This document shows, one piece after another, positions 7,223 to 15,198 of a stretch of 34,881 nt of DNA. The stretch comes from Candidatus Zhuqueibacterota bacterium (GTDB lineage: Bacteria > BS750m-G25). The notes under the pieces are model-generated. The model was not told where the DNA came from. It saw nothing but the letters and a program-made list of their open reading frames with translations, and did no database searches. The first letter of the stretch is position 1. Each line of letters starts with the position of its first letter. The position numbers were made by a program, and so were the translations under genes. The stretch is from positions 1 to 34,881 of the forward strand of contig JADHWK010000021.1 in assembly GCA_016783505.1 (NCBI GenBank). Reading direction: 5' to 3'.

Positions 7223-8068
7223 TTAGTGGCGGAGCTGTTTCAATTTTTGAATCTGCTTCTTCACCCAATCCGCTTCTTCATGGTCTGGATGGTTTAACAA
7301 AAATTTTTCGTATTCGGCAATGGCCCTTTCCTTGTCCCCGGCCTTCTGGTAGGTATAGCCGATATATTCCTCGGCCTCAACCGCCAGTTCGCTTTCCGGG
7401 TAAAGTGATAGTAATTCCCGGAATTTTCTTACCGCCTCCTCATAGAGTTTTCCCCTCAGTCGCTGGCGAGCGATCTGGAACAGGGCGTCATCGCTTTTTC
7501 CGAGATTGTTTTCAGGATCGAGGTCAACAACCTTTTGGTAGATGGCATCCGCCTTTTCCCGTTCCCTCCGGCCGGAGTATTTCTCGCCAATCTCCATTAG
7601 TAAGTCCAGACTGTCAGGACGTTCCTTTTCCGATTCCAGCAAGGCGGCCAGGGTGCCCTTCCCTTGCTGGTAGTCGCGAATCTTTTGGATGAATTCCTGG
7701 GGGGGAAAGTAACCGTACAGCCGGTCCACCTCCTGGCCGTTTGGGTCCAAATAAACGATAGTTGGATAGCCGGCAATCCGGTAATTCTGTGCCAAAATCG
7801 TATCTTCTTTGGCGTTGACCTTCAGCATGACGAAGTCTTTGGAGAATTTGATAAATTCCTCATCGGTAAAAGTGGAGTCCGCTAATCTCTGGCACCATGA
7901 ACACCGGTCGGTATAGAAATCAATCAGGATTCCCCTTCCTAACTGTTGGGCTTCCTCTATCGCTTGATCGTATGACGATGCCCAGCGGATTTCCTCAACC
8001 CCTGATTTTTGGCAGCCCCATACGGACAGTAAAATTATCAAAAGGATTATTCTATTCTCAAGCTTCAT
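7223..8068 (-). CDS. lipoprotein thioredoxin-like protein with C-terminal TPRs
   Basis: The N-terminal signal has a lipobox SVWGC with Cys19, so the protein is probably lipid-anchored on the periplasmic side. Residues 25-135 form a thioredoxin-like domain with active site CSWC (Cys56, Cys59), preceded by ILIDFYTDR, and the cis-Pro motif GYPTIV (Pro102). This layout resembles DsbD-gamma/thioredoxin_7 proteins. Residues 150-281 are helical tetratricopeptide repeats (for example EKADAIYQKVVDLDPEN, YEEAVRKFRELLSLYPES and ERAIAEYEKFLLNHPDH). A thiol reductase or oxidase with a protein-binding module is likely; the partner is unknown. The short C-terminus ending QLRH and the MKLENR start look intact. 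Confidence 0.88.
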   Translation of the reverse strand: MKLENRIILLIILLSVWGCQKSGVEEIRWASSYDQAIEEAQQLGRGILIDFYTDRCSWCQRLADSTFTDEEFIKFSKDFVMLKVNAKEDTILAQNYRIAGYPTIVYLDPNGQEVDRLYGYFPPQEFIQKIRDYQQGKGTLAALLESEKERPDSLDLLMEIGEKYSGRREREKADAIYQKVVDLDPENNLGKSDDALFQIARQRLRGKLYEEAVRKFRELLSLYPESELAVEAEEYIGYTYQKAGDKERAIAEYEKFLLNHPDHEEADWVKKQIQKLKQLRH

Positions 8069-8171
8069 GTTGACCCATTTCTTAAATTTCAGAACTCATG
8101 ACAAATCAATTTTAAAGATGGCTCTTCCCACATGAAAGGGTGATTACCACCCAGCCTACACTTCATCCTTT

Positions 8172-8698
8172 TTACAAGTCCCCCATATTAAGGGGGGATT
8201 TAGGGGGGTGTTAAAACCTATTAAACGTTATTAAGACGTTATCCCTACTTTCCTCCCTCTCAATCCAATCCCTAATAAATGCCATTACACCTTCCATGTT
8301 GTTTTTTATATCAGAAACATAAAACCCTAAAAATTTTATACCTTGTTTTTCGATTTCCCTCTGTCGTATCTTATCCCCTTTGAATTTATTTTCATGACTG
8401 ATGCTATCAATTTCAATCGCCAAACGAAGTCTGCTGCAATAGAAATCTACAATGTAATTCCCAATAGGCTTTTGCCGGGTGAATTTATAGACTTTTACCT
8501 GTCTTCCTTTGATTTGCATCCAAATTAGAACTTCAGACAAGGTGCCTTCCCTACGCAATCTTCTTGAAAGTGCTTTCAGTTTTGGATTGTAATAAGTTTT
8601 CTTTAGCATGTCTTAAACACCCCCCTTTCATTCCCCCCTTCTTAGGGGGGATGACCACTTCACCCATCGCCATCCATGAACAGGAAATCTTACAAGTC
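8172..8698. mobile_element. inverted-repeat-flanked DUF559 cassette (putative)
   Basis: The DUF559 gene sits tightly between two G/C-run inverted repeats. The reverse complement of 8178-8212 starts AACACCCCCCTAAATCCCCC. The plus strand at 8616-8651 starts AACACCCCCCTTTCATTCCC, and both continue into a GGGGGGA run. Outside them the 9 bases TTACAAGTC occur as a direct repeat at 8172-8180 and 8690-8698, consistent with a target duplication. The stop codon overlaps the left repeat and the start codon is 7 bases from the right one. No transposase is present, so any mobilisation would be in trans. This is an inference from structure only. Confidence 0.5.
8211..8609 (-). CDS. DUF559 family endonuclease-like protein
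   Basis: This 132-residue protein matches the DUF559 / very-short-patch-repair-like endonuclease fold. Conserved features are TLSEVLIW (Glu26), the QKPIGNYIVDFYC motif (Gln46, Gly50, Asp55) and LAIEIDSISHE (Glu66, Asp68, His72). They are followed by basic helix residues and the strand IKFLGF. Asp55 and Glu66 would be metal ligands of a PD-(D/E)XK-type site; Ser69 replaces the usual Gly after EID. Biological roles of this family are not well established. It is AT-rich relative to the adjacent citF and is bracketed by inverted repeats, so recent arrival is plausible. It probably does not belong functionally with the neighbouring genes. Confidence 0.88.
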   Translation of the reverse strand: MLKKTYYNPKLKALSRRLRREGTLSEVLIWMQIKGRQVKVYKFTRQKPIGNYIVDFYCSRLRLAIEIDSISHENKFKGDKIRQREIEKQGIKFLGFYVSDIKNNMEGVMAFIRDWIEREESRDNVLITFNRF

Positions 8699-8778
8699 TT
8701 ATTAGTGGGAAAGAACTTTTGGAACCTTTATGAACAGGTATCGAATATTTGATTACCCACACAAAGTCGGGAAGAACC

Positions 8779-10329
8779 TTAAAAATCTTCATGTAATTCT
8801 TTAACAACATCAATGACGGTTCCATCACGGAATTCTATCAGAGCGACGATGCGATCGCCGAAGGTAGGTTTGGCCGGGGTGCCCGTCATGTCATGGGCTA
8901 TTTTTTTAAGCTTTTCGATGGGCATGATGGGCAGGGTGCTCCCTTTGAGCCTATCCAGCAGGTCCTCACGGCGGGGGTTAATGGCGATGCCCCTTTCGGT
9001 GACGATAACATCTATCATCTCCCCGGGGGCGGTCACCGTGGTCACCTCGTCCACGACAATGGGCAGCCGGCCCCGAATCAGGGGAACCGTGATCATGGTA
9101 AGCTGGGCGTCGGCGGCGTCGGTGAAGCCCCCGATGCCGTGCAGGAGCCAGCCGTCGGAGTGGGTGTTTACGTTGACGTTAAAATCAAGATCAATCTCCG
9201 TTCCCCCGAGGACGGACACTTTCACTAGGGAAGCAAAGCACCCCTTAGTATGGTAATTATAGGACACGAATGGATTGGTCTCAATGTGGAAGGGGTTATC
9301 CCTTAGGGAGCGAACACCGGTCAGGTCGAAGGCCTGACCGTCGAGGATGTACTTCACCCGCCCCTCGTTCAACAGGTTAACTAACACCTCGGTTGATCCC
9401 CCCCGGGCGAATGCGGCGGTGACTCCCTTCCGCCCCATGATCTCGGCTAAGTATTTGATGAAGGCCAACGATACCCCCCCGGCTCCGGCCTGGAACGAGA
9501 AATCCGGTTCATCAAGAAGCCCCGAGTCTTCCACGAATCGGGCGGCGTACTGGGCGATCAGAAGCCGGGTGGGGCTGCGGGTGATGCGAGTGGTCCCCGA
9601 GACAATCTGGGCCGGGTCGCCCAGAGAGTCAATCTCGACCACATAATCAATGTTTCCCCCTTCGATGCTCCAGGGGAAGCAGGGGAAGGGGACTAAGTGG
9701 TCGGTGACCACCACCACCCTATCGGCATATAAAGAGTCTGCCAGGGCGAACCCTAATGGACCGCAGGCCGAAGGGCCGTTTACTCCGTTGGCATTCCCGT
9801 GGCGATCGGAACAGGGGGCGGCGATAAAGGCCACATCAATGGGAAGGTCCCCGTCCTGGATGGCCCGGTAGCGACCTCCATGGGAGCGCAAAATGGCCGT
9901 TCCCCTCATCTTTCCCAATGAGCAGGCTTTTCCCACCGGTCCGTTCATGGAACCCTCGATATGGTGGATCACACCGCTTTCGATATGCCGGACCAAGGGT
10001 TCGTGGCAGGGGAACAGGGCCGATGGGGCCGGGACCAGATCCTTCAGCCCCCGCTGGGCCAGCTTGTCCATCACCAGATTGACCAGCCGATCCCCGTTCC
10101 GCAGGTGATGATGAAACGAAATGGTCATACCGTCCTTGATGTCACAGGCATTGATGGCCTCGTCCAGAGAGGTTAACAGCTTGTCCTGGTATTGGCTGGC
10201 GGCCCGAATCGGAGGGCCGATCTTTCTTCCACCGCCCTCATCGGAGTTTGCTCCACCAAAGGGCTTCAGCTTCCTGCCGTCAATCTCCTCGGGGATCAAC
10301 CTGCCGACGGCGTTTTCGATTATTTTCAT
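8779..10329 (-). CDS. citF: citrate lyase alpha subunit (acetyl-ACP:citrate ACP-transferase)
   Basis: This 516-residue CitF belongs to the CoA-transferase superfamily. In citrate lyase the alpha subunit swaps acetyl for citryl on the acyl carrier protein, and CitE then cleaves citryl-ACP to oxaloacetate. Typical stretches are GMTISFHHHLRNGD, SGVIHHIEGSMNGPVG, ILRSHGGR, AFIAAPCSDRHGNANG, FQAGAGGVSLAF, GGSTEVLVNLL and VTERGIAINPRRED. The length is normal. It lies downstream of the CitD-CitE fusion on the same strand, but 368 bases separate them and paired palindromes lie in that gap, so it may have its own regulated promoter. No citC, citX or citG maturation genes are in the window. Confidence 0.96.
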   Translation of the reverse strand: MKIIENAVGRLIPEEIDGRKLKPFGGANSDEGGGRKIGPPIRAASQYQDKLLTSLDEAINACDIKDGMTISFHHHLRNGDRLVNLVMDKLAQRGLKDLVPAPSALFPCHEPLVRHIESGVIHHIEGSMNGPVGKACSLGKMRGTAILRSHGGRYRAIQDGDLPIDVAFIAAPCSDRHGNANGVNGPSACGPLGFALADSLYADRVVVVTDHLVPFPCFPWSIEGGNIDYVVEIDSLGDPAQIVSGTTRITRSPTRLLIAQYAARFVEDSGLLDEPDFSFQAGAGGVSLAFIKYLAEIMGRKGVTAAFARGGSTEVLVNLLNEGRVKYILDGQAFDLTGVRSLRDNPFHIETNPFVSYNYHTKGCFASLVKVSVLGGTEIDLDFNVNVNTHSDGWLLHGIGGFTDAADAQLTMITVPLIRGRLPIVVDEVTTVTAPGEMIDVIVTERGIAINPRREDLLDRLKGSTLPIMPIEKLKKIAHDMTGTPAKPTFGDRIVALIEFRDGTVIDVVKELHEDF

Positions 10330-10398
10330 AGCTCTGTTATCTCTTTAATTTTTGTAAATGTAAAAGGTGCGTTTAATCTTTAATCATTTACTCCTCAT

Positions 10399-10462
10399 GG
10401 AATACGAGTAAAACATAATTTACTAACATTGGAATGTGAGTAAAATATATTTTACTAACAAT
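10399..10462 (-). promoter_or_regulatory. tandem operator-like palindromes upstream of citF
   Basis: Two 32-base direct repeats lie head to tail (10399-10430 and 10431-10462). Each contains an 18-base palindrome: AGTAAAACATAATTTACT at 10407-10424 (6-bp perfect arms) and AGTAAAATATATTTTACT at 10439-10456 (perfectly symmetric). Their centres are exactly 32 bp apart, about three helical turns, as expected for cooperative dimers on one DNA face. They lie roughly 78-127 bases upstream of the citF start. The cognate regulator is not identifiable from the window. Confidence 0.65.
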
Positions 10463-10625
10463 CCAAGAAAACCCTCATTCAAGAAAAAAGACGGGCACTA
10501 GCCGTCTATATGAGACAACTTCTTAAAAATTGGTCAGACGCCTGACTGATTTACACTTTGCATTTTACATTTTGCAATTTGAAGCTTCGCCAAATTTATG
10601 TTGTTTCCCCTCTCGTCGGGTTGCT

Positions 10626-10672
10626 TGCCCGGTCCGCCGTGCCCGGCTAGGGTAGGAGGCTACGCTCCCAGG
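10626..10672. repeat. dispersed intergenic repeat, copy 2 (in citDE-citF gap)
   Basis: TGCCCGGTCC (10626-10635) and TAGGAGGCTACGCTCCCAGG (10653-10672) match, in reverse orientation, the copy at 7109-7139. The flank also holds GAAGCTTCGC twice (about 10581 and 10679), the second inside the palindrome GCGAAGCTTCGC. The rest of the 368-base citDE-citF gap holds the operator pair at 10399-10462 and a GGTCAGACGCCTGACTGAT palindrome (10532-10550). No gene is seen in it. Confidence 0.7.
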
Positions 10673-10697
10673 GGGGCGAAGCTTCGCTAGATGAATT

Positions 10698-11885
10698 CTA
10701 TTCTGATTCTAACAATCCCATTCTTTTTGCCAATTCCAGTGTCCTTCGGGCCCGGGCAGCCACCGGGGCATCTATCATCTTCCGGCCCAACGAGGCGACT
10801 CCAGATCCCTTTTCTTCCGCTTCCCTTAAGGCGGCCAATACCTTCTGGGCGTGCTCAATTTGCTTCGGGGTGGGAGCAAAAGCCCGGTGAACCGGCTCAA
10901 TCTGACCGGGGTGGATCAAGCCCTTGCCGTCGAAGCCCAGGGAGATGGCCTCTTTAGTGCTGGCGATCAGGCCCTCGGTGTCGGCCACATCCGAGAAAAC
11001 GGTGTCAATGGCCTGGACGCCGGCGGCCCGGGCAGCCAACACCAATTGACAGCGGGCCAGGTAGCTTTCCCGGCCCTCCTTGGTCCGGTCGGTCCCGATG
11101 TCGGCGGTGAAGTCCTCAGCCCCGAAGCAGATGGCCACCACCCTGGGGCTGGCGGAGGCGATCTCAAAGGCGAGCAGTACCCCCTTAGCCGACTCAATGA
11201 TGGGCATCAAGAAGGTCTCCTTTTTCTGATCGAACCTCTTCTCAATACTGGCGATCCGTTCTTCAACAGCCTGTACATCTTCCTTTCCCTCGCACTTGGG
11301 GATGAGGATGGTGTCCGGTCCGGCGGGGATGATCTGCTCTAAATCATCGGCCCCAAACGGGGTCCTAAACGAATTAATCCTCACCATACGCTCGGAGCTT
11401 CCGAAATCCACCGCCCGGAGGGAGTTACGAACTAAAATCCGGGCGTCGGGCTTGTCGGCTGGGGCCACCGAGTCCTCCAGGTCCAGGATGATGGCGTCAG
11501 CACCGAACAGCCCGGCATTCAGCATCAGGTCGGGGTTGTTGCCGGGGATGTAGAGCCTTGATCTCCTTAACCGATCCCTGGTCACTTGAGGCTGGGGCCC
11601 CTTTGCCGGGGGCAGAACCCCGGGACCCTCGATGGGTAAAAGCTCGCGGGCGGCGTCCTCGACCCGGGCCATAATGACGTGGTCCAAGGCCCCCCGATCA
11701 TTCGCCTTTACGTGTACATGTTGGATACCCAGTTTTTGAAGGGTGTTCTGAATGGTCGCCTTTATTTGTTCCCCAAACAGTGTCTGCACAGAGCTGGTCA
11801 GGTCAATCCCAATAACTCCGGTCTCCCGTTTTTCCAGTTCGATGAGAATATCGCCCTTTTCGGCCCGTCCGGATGTTACCGTCAT
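10698..11885 (-). CDS. citE: citrate lyase acyl-carrier (CitD) / beta subunit (CitE) fusion
   Basis: Residues 1-85 match the CitD acyl carrier: SSVQTLFGEQIKATIQ and NDRGALDHVIMARVE align with the family. Residues 106-395 are CitE, the HpcH/HpaI-type citryl-ACP lyase: RSRLYIPGN, DAIILDLEDSV, ILIPKCEG, CFGAEDFTADIG and GFDGKGLIHPGQI. A Pro-rich linker (86-105) joins them. CitD normally carries its phosphoribosyl-dephospho-CoA group on a Ser in GTLES(S/G)D. Here the aligned motif is GRAEKGD, with Lys10 and Gly11 at the two candidate positions, so no attachment Ser is present. Either the domain is structural and the reaction uses free acyl-CoA, or the lyase acts on another substrate. The start ATG is followed at once by the CitD motif. 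It lies upstream of citF. Confidence 0.92.
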   Translation of the reverse strand: MTVTSGRAEKGDILIELEKRETGVIGIDLTSSVQTLFGEQIKATIQNTLQKLGIQHVHVKANDRGALDHVIMARVEDAARELLPIEGPGVLPPAKGPQPQVTRDRLRRSRLYIPGNNPDLMLNAGLFGADAIILDLEDSVAPADKPDARILVRNSLRAVDFGSSERMVRINSFRTPFGADDLEQIIPAGPDTILIPKCEGKEDVQAVEERIASIEKRFDQKKETFLMPIIESAKGVLLAFEIASASPRVVAICFGAEDFTADIGTDRTKEGRESYLARCQLVLAARAAGVQAIDTVFSDVADTEGLIASTKEAISLGFDGKGLIHPGQIEPVHRAFAPTPKQIEHAQKVLAALREAEEKGSGVASLGRKMIDAPVAARARRTLELAKRMGLLESE

Positions 11886-12387
11886 GATTCACACCTTTAA
11901 TTTTTTATTGCTCTTCCTGGATTAGCGTGTATAAGCATAGGTGATACGCTGTTACATAATTAGGATAAATCCCAAATTCCAAACAATATCAAATGACCAA
12001 AATTCCAATTAGTCGGGCGACCGATTGCGAAGCTCGTCTCGTTATTCGGAGGACGGTTGCCGTCAATGTTACACAAACCTTATTCACACGACTGACCTGT
12101 TAATCCCGAAGATTCGGGATAACCGAAAACCGCACCACGATGCGAGCCCTGTTAAATGCTCCTAACCTGTTTAACAGGGCGAGTAGCGTAACCGTGGGAC
12201 GTTTTATGCAACCTAACTAATTTTTTGTTGTAGTCAATTCTTAAAAATTCCAAGACGTTTAGTTACTGTTTAACCAACAGAAATCCGATCATTTGGGGTG
12301 GAGGAAAGCGAAGAATCAAAGGGTACCCTCCATCTTCTCTGCTCCCCTGCTCCCCAGCCCCTCTGCTAACATTAATACTAAGATACC
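11886..12387. other. 502-base gene-free stretch rich in inverted repeats
   Basis: No gene is seen. It contains ATCCCGAAGATTCGGGAT at 12103-12120 (perfect 8-bp arms), preceded by CCTGTTA as in the copy at 930. It also has a perfect 11-bp hairpin, GCCCTGTTAAA with TTTAACAGGGC around 13 bases (12146-12180), and AGTCGGGCGACCGAT at 12011-12025, related to motifs at 3000 and 4362. Near 12338-12366 is a low-complexity CTGCTCCCCTGCTCCCC stretch. The region separates pyrE from citDE and probably ends the pyr transcript, though no classical terminator with a T-run was found. Confidence 0.5.
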
Positions 12388-12972
12388 TCAACTTTCACTG
12401 ATTTTACGACTACCCGGCTTGACAAGTTCTATCCCCTGCTGACACAGGGGACAGTCTTCGGGGGAATAATTTCTGACATCCATCTTGATTAAAGAAAAAG
12501 TGGGAATATCAAACTTGGCTTTTCCCCCGCTGCGGTCCACCAGACAGCCGAACCCCACCACATCCCCACCCATTTCCCTGACCGCATTCATTACCTCCAA
12601 GGCCGACCCCCCGGTGGTGGTCACATCCTCCACTACCAAGGCACGTTCCCCTTTTCGGATCTCAAATCCCCTCCGCAGGGTCATCTTCCCCCCCTCCCTT
12701 TCGGCGAAGATAGCCCTTCTCCTCAGCGGCCTGCCCACCTCCTGGGCCACCACGATCCCCCCGATGGCCGGAGCGACGACCACGTCAACCTTGGAATCCG
12801 AAAAATAGTTAGCAATCTCCCCGCACAATCGTTCCGCATGCCAGGGATACTGCAGCACCTTAGCGCACTGGAAATATTGGGGGCTGTGCAGGCCGGAGCT
12901 CAGCAGGAAGTGGCCGTTCAATAAGGCCCCGGTCTCCTTAAATACTGATAATATCTCTTGTTTACTTAACAT
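12388..12972 (-). CDS. pyrE: orotate phosphoribosyltransferase
   Basis: It converts orotate + PRPP to OMP in pyrimidine synthesis. The 194-residue protein has HFLLSSGLHSPQYFQCAKVLQYP at the N-terminus, a VDVVVAPAIGGIVVAQEVGR core and the PRPP-binding motif ALVVEDVTTTGGSALE. The C-terminus has CPLCQQGIELVKPGSR, characteristic of the shorter pyrE type found in thermophiles and many non-enterobacteria; the Cys pair fits. Its ATG overlaps the stop of the upstream lipoprotein gene by one base (TAATG), which implies translational coupling. With pyrF upstream, the order is pyrF, lipoprotein, pyrE. Confidence 0.97.
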   Translation of the reverse strand: MLSKQEILSVFKETGALLNGHFLLSSGLHSPQYFQCAKVLQYPWHAERLCGEIANYFSDSKVDVVVAPAIGGIVVAQEVGRPLRRRAIFAEREGGKMTLRRGFEIRKGERALVVEDVTTTGGSALEVMNAVREMGGDVVGFGCLVDRSGGKAKFDIPTFSLIKMDVRNYSPEDCPLCQQGIELVKPGSRKISES

Positions 12973-14222
12973 TAGGGCTCCGTGGTAAATGAAAACGAAA
13001 ACGTTGCTGACAATCGGTCTCCACCCTGGGCCCGGCAGGTGGTATCAATTTCGATTTCATAGAGGGTGTTACGAACCAGGTTGTCTACTGGATCAAACGA
13101 AAATCGGACGTAATTCGTCCATTCAAAATTCCCATCAACTCCCGGGGAAATGGAAAAGGCATCTTCAACAGATTGTTGATCCATCAGGGTGTTAAACACC
13201 ACATAAGGGCTGTAGTTAATACTCACCCCCGTAGCCCCGTTGGCTGGCCAGTAGTATTCGACCCTCAACGGCTCCGTGGTAAACGAAAAGCTAAAGGTCT
13301 CTTCTAAGTGAAATCCATTTACGTCTTCCGCGGAGGTATCAATCGTTATAGTATAGAGGGTGTTGGAAAACAAATAACGTTCCCACGGTTCAAAATACAT
13401 AGTGGCAGTACGATGGTAAGAGGAGAATGTAAGATTGCCGGGGTTTTCGGGATTGATACCAAATGCCTCTTCCAAACTACTCGGTTTCATCTGGGTGTTA
13501 AAATACATGATAATATGATAACAATGCGTTGATACGTAACTCGAACCATCCTCCGGACGTGTATTTACCCTGATGGGTGCCGTTGTAAAAGAGAAAGAAT
13601 AATCGAATGACAGGCTATCACCGTCGAGGGTATGGGCACCCATGCCCAATGTTACCGTGTATTCGGTGTTAGGATAAAAGGAATAGGATGCAGAATAGAT
13701 ACAGACACTACGAAACCCATTCCAATCAAAGATGACTTCAATTGATGGATTAATATCAAAGGCATCTTCAACGCTCCCTTGGTCCATATCCTCCCGAAAC
13801 GAAAAACAAATAGAGGTATTTGGACGAACATCCCGTTGTCCGTCAGAAGGGGAGACAGACCATATTTGATCCGGAAATGGGGAGAGCTCAATTTCCGACA
13901 CCGCCGTTGTGCTCCCATCGTAAACGATCACATCATACCTTTGTGTGGTCCCGTAACCCTCGGCCGAGACCTCAAGGATATAGACCCCCGGCGGCAGGTC
14001 GTCAATCCGATAGCGACCCTCCGAGTCAATCACATCGCTCCCCACCGCCGTCTCCTGAACGGCATCCACCCGGGCGTTGGAATCTGCGGGCTTCACCGTT
14101 CCCACAATAGTCCCGTTTTCCTTTTCAACCATCACCGTATACTTATCCTCGCATCCGAAAAACACCCCCATAAAGGCCAGCAGAAGAACGGCCAACCAGA
14201 AAGAGGATTTTACTCGCAACAT
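12972..14222 (-). CDS. lipoprotein with carboxypeptidase-regulatory-like and three Ig-like domains
   Basis: The signal sequence MLRVKSSFWLAVLLLAF ends in lipobox FFGC (Cys24). Residues 35-113 form a transthyretin-like (carboxypeptidase regulatory) domain: GTIVGTVKPAD, YRIDDLPPGVYILEVSAEGY. Three Ig-like repeats of the SbsA/Big_5 type follow (about 115-214, 215-318, 319-416). Each opens with a P.(D/N)G..(V/D)S.(N/T) motif, contains M(D/K)..S(V/L)E(D/E)AF.I.P and ends SFSFTT(A/E)P. The protein stops exactly at the end of the third repeat, so homologues may be longer. It is a surface-exposed structural or adhesive lipoprotein with no catalytic motif. Its position between pyrF (82 bases upstream) and pyrE (one-base overlap) is unexpected. 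Confidence 0.85.
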   Translation of the reverse strand: MLRVKSSFWLAVLLLAFMGVFFGCEDKYTVMVEKENGTIVGTVKPADSNARVDAVQETAVGSDVIDSEGRYRIDDLPPGVYILEVSAEGYGTTQRYDVIVYDGSTTAVSEIELSPFPDQIWSVSPSDGQRDVRPNTSICFSFREDMDQGSVEDAFDINPSIEVIFDWNGFRSVCIYSASYSFYPNTEYTVTLGMGAHTLDGDSLSFDYSFSFTTAPIRVNTRPEDGSSYVSTHCYHIIMYFNTQMKPSSLEEAFGINPENPGNLTFSSYHRTATMYFEPWERYLFSNTLYTITIDTSAEDVNGFHLEETFSFSFTTEPLRVEYYWPANGATGVSINYSPYVVFNTLMDQQSVEDAFSISPGVDGNFEWTNYVRFSFDPVDNLVRNTLYEIEIDTTCRAQGGDRLSATFSFSFTTEP

Positions 14223-14304
14223 TTCCCCTCCTCCTTTTTTAGGGTACGATGCATCGTGCCTCTACATTTATCCACTTATCATTGAATTTCCCGACCCACC
14301 CCTA

Positions 14305-15135
14305 TTACTTAATTTTTCTTATCCGATTTATCGCATCCCTCAATTCAGCCGCCTTCTTCCTGGCTGCCCTTGCAAAATCCTTCCCTGATGAGGCGTAAAT
14401 AATAGACCGAGAGACGTTAATCAGGGCCAGTTCCCCGTTTTTGTCCGTGCCAACCTTAACAGTTGCCTCCAGATCCCCCCCCTGGGCCCCGATACCCGGT
14501 ATTAAGATGGGCATCCCAGGGGCCAACCCCCGGATCCTTTTCAATTCCTGGGGCCGGGTGGCCCCCACCACCAGCCCACAGTTATCCCTTACGTTCCATT
14601 CACGAACCTTTTCTATTATCCGCTCATATAGGGGAATGCGGCCGTCAGAAAAATACTGAAAATCCCGGGCTCCTTTGTTTGAGGTCAGAGCCAGGATAAA
14701 CACCCCCCTATCTTCATGTTCGAGAAACGGGGCCACCGAATCGGCCCCCAGAAACGGGTTCACCGTTACCGCATCGAACCCCAAAGAATCGAAAAAGGCC
14801 CTGGCATATTGCTTAGCCGTGTTTCCGATGTCCCCCCGCTTACCGTCGGCGATGGTGATGATGCCGGGGGGGATCAGCTTGACTGTTTCCTCCAACCCTT
14901 TCCACCCCCCGGCCCCCCGGGCCTCGTAGAAGGCGGTGTTCAACTTATAGGCACAGACTAAGTCTGCAGTGGCCTCCACGATTGCCCGGTTAAAGGCCAG
15001 AACAGGTGCTGTTTCTTTCCCAAAGAAGGGGGGGATCTTTTCTATATCCGTATCCAGACCGACACAAAGGAGAGAGTCATTGTCTCGGGAAATACGTTTT
15101 AACTTTTCCAGAAATTTCATGTTGGCTCGGGGCAA
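14305..15135 (-). CDS. pyrF: orotidine-5'-phosphate decarboxylase (long type)
   Basis: It decarboxylates OMP to UMP. At 276 residues it belongs to the long (TIGR02127-like) subfamily. Seen are LLCVGLDTDIEKIP, VCAYKLNTAFYEARG and the catalytic DGKRGDIGNTAKQYA (Asp-Lys-Asp). TVNPFLGADSVAPF, GLVVGATRP, PILIPGIGAQGGD and NVSRSIIYAS follow. Met6 (MKFLEKL) is an equally good start, as neither ATG has a clear ribosome-binding site. It heads a minus-strand group with the Ig-like lipoprotein and pyrE and is divergent from the orphan gene at 15347. The shared 211-base upstream region carries a palindrome cluster. Confidence 0.97.
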   Translation of the reverse strand: MPRANMKFLEKLKRISRDNDSLLCVGLDTDIEKIPPFFGKETAPVLAFNRAIVEATADLVCAYKLNTAFYEARGAGGWKGLEETVKLIPPGIITIADGKRGDIGNTAKQYARAFFDSLGFDAVTVNPFLGADSVAPFLEHEDRGVFILALTSNKGARDFQYFSDGRIPLYERIIEKVREWNVRDNCGLVVGATRPQELKRIRGLAPGMPILIPGIGAQGGDLEATVKVGTDKNGELALINVSRSIIYASSGKDFARAARKKAAELRDAINRIRKIK

Positions 15136-15198
15136 ATGGTATTTTTCTTTAAATTTAACATATTTTGGATAATAATCAATTAAAAAATAAAAATTTTA

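Noticed and set aside
8564-8752. Plus-strand 62-codon frame across the right inverted repeat
   Set aside because: It runs through the C/G-run repeat and the antisense of DUF559, with no ribosome-binding site or domain.
8813-10383. Several open frames on the plus strand opposite citF
   Set aside because: They are low-complexity Ser/Arg/Pro-rich antisense shadows of a clear citF gene.
10407-10456. CRISPR-like repeat
   Set aside because: Only two adjacent units without spacers; it reads as paired operators.
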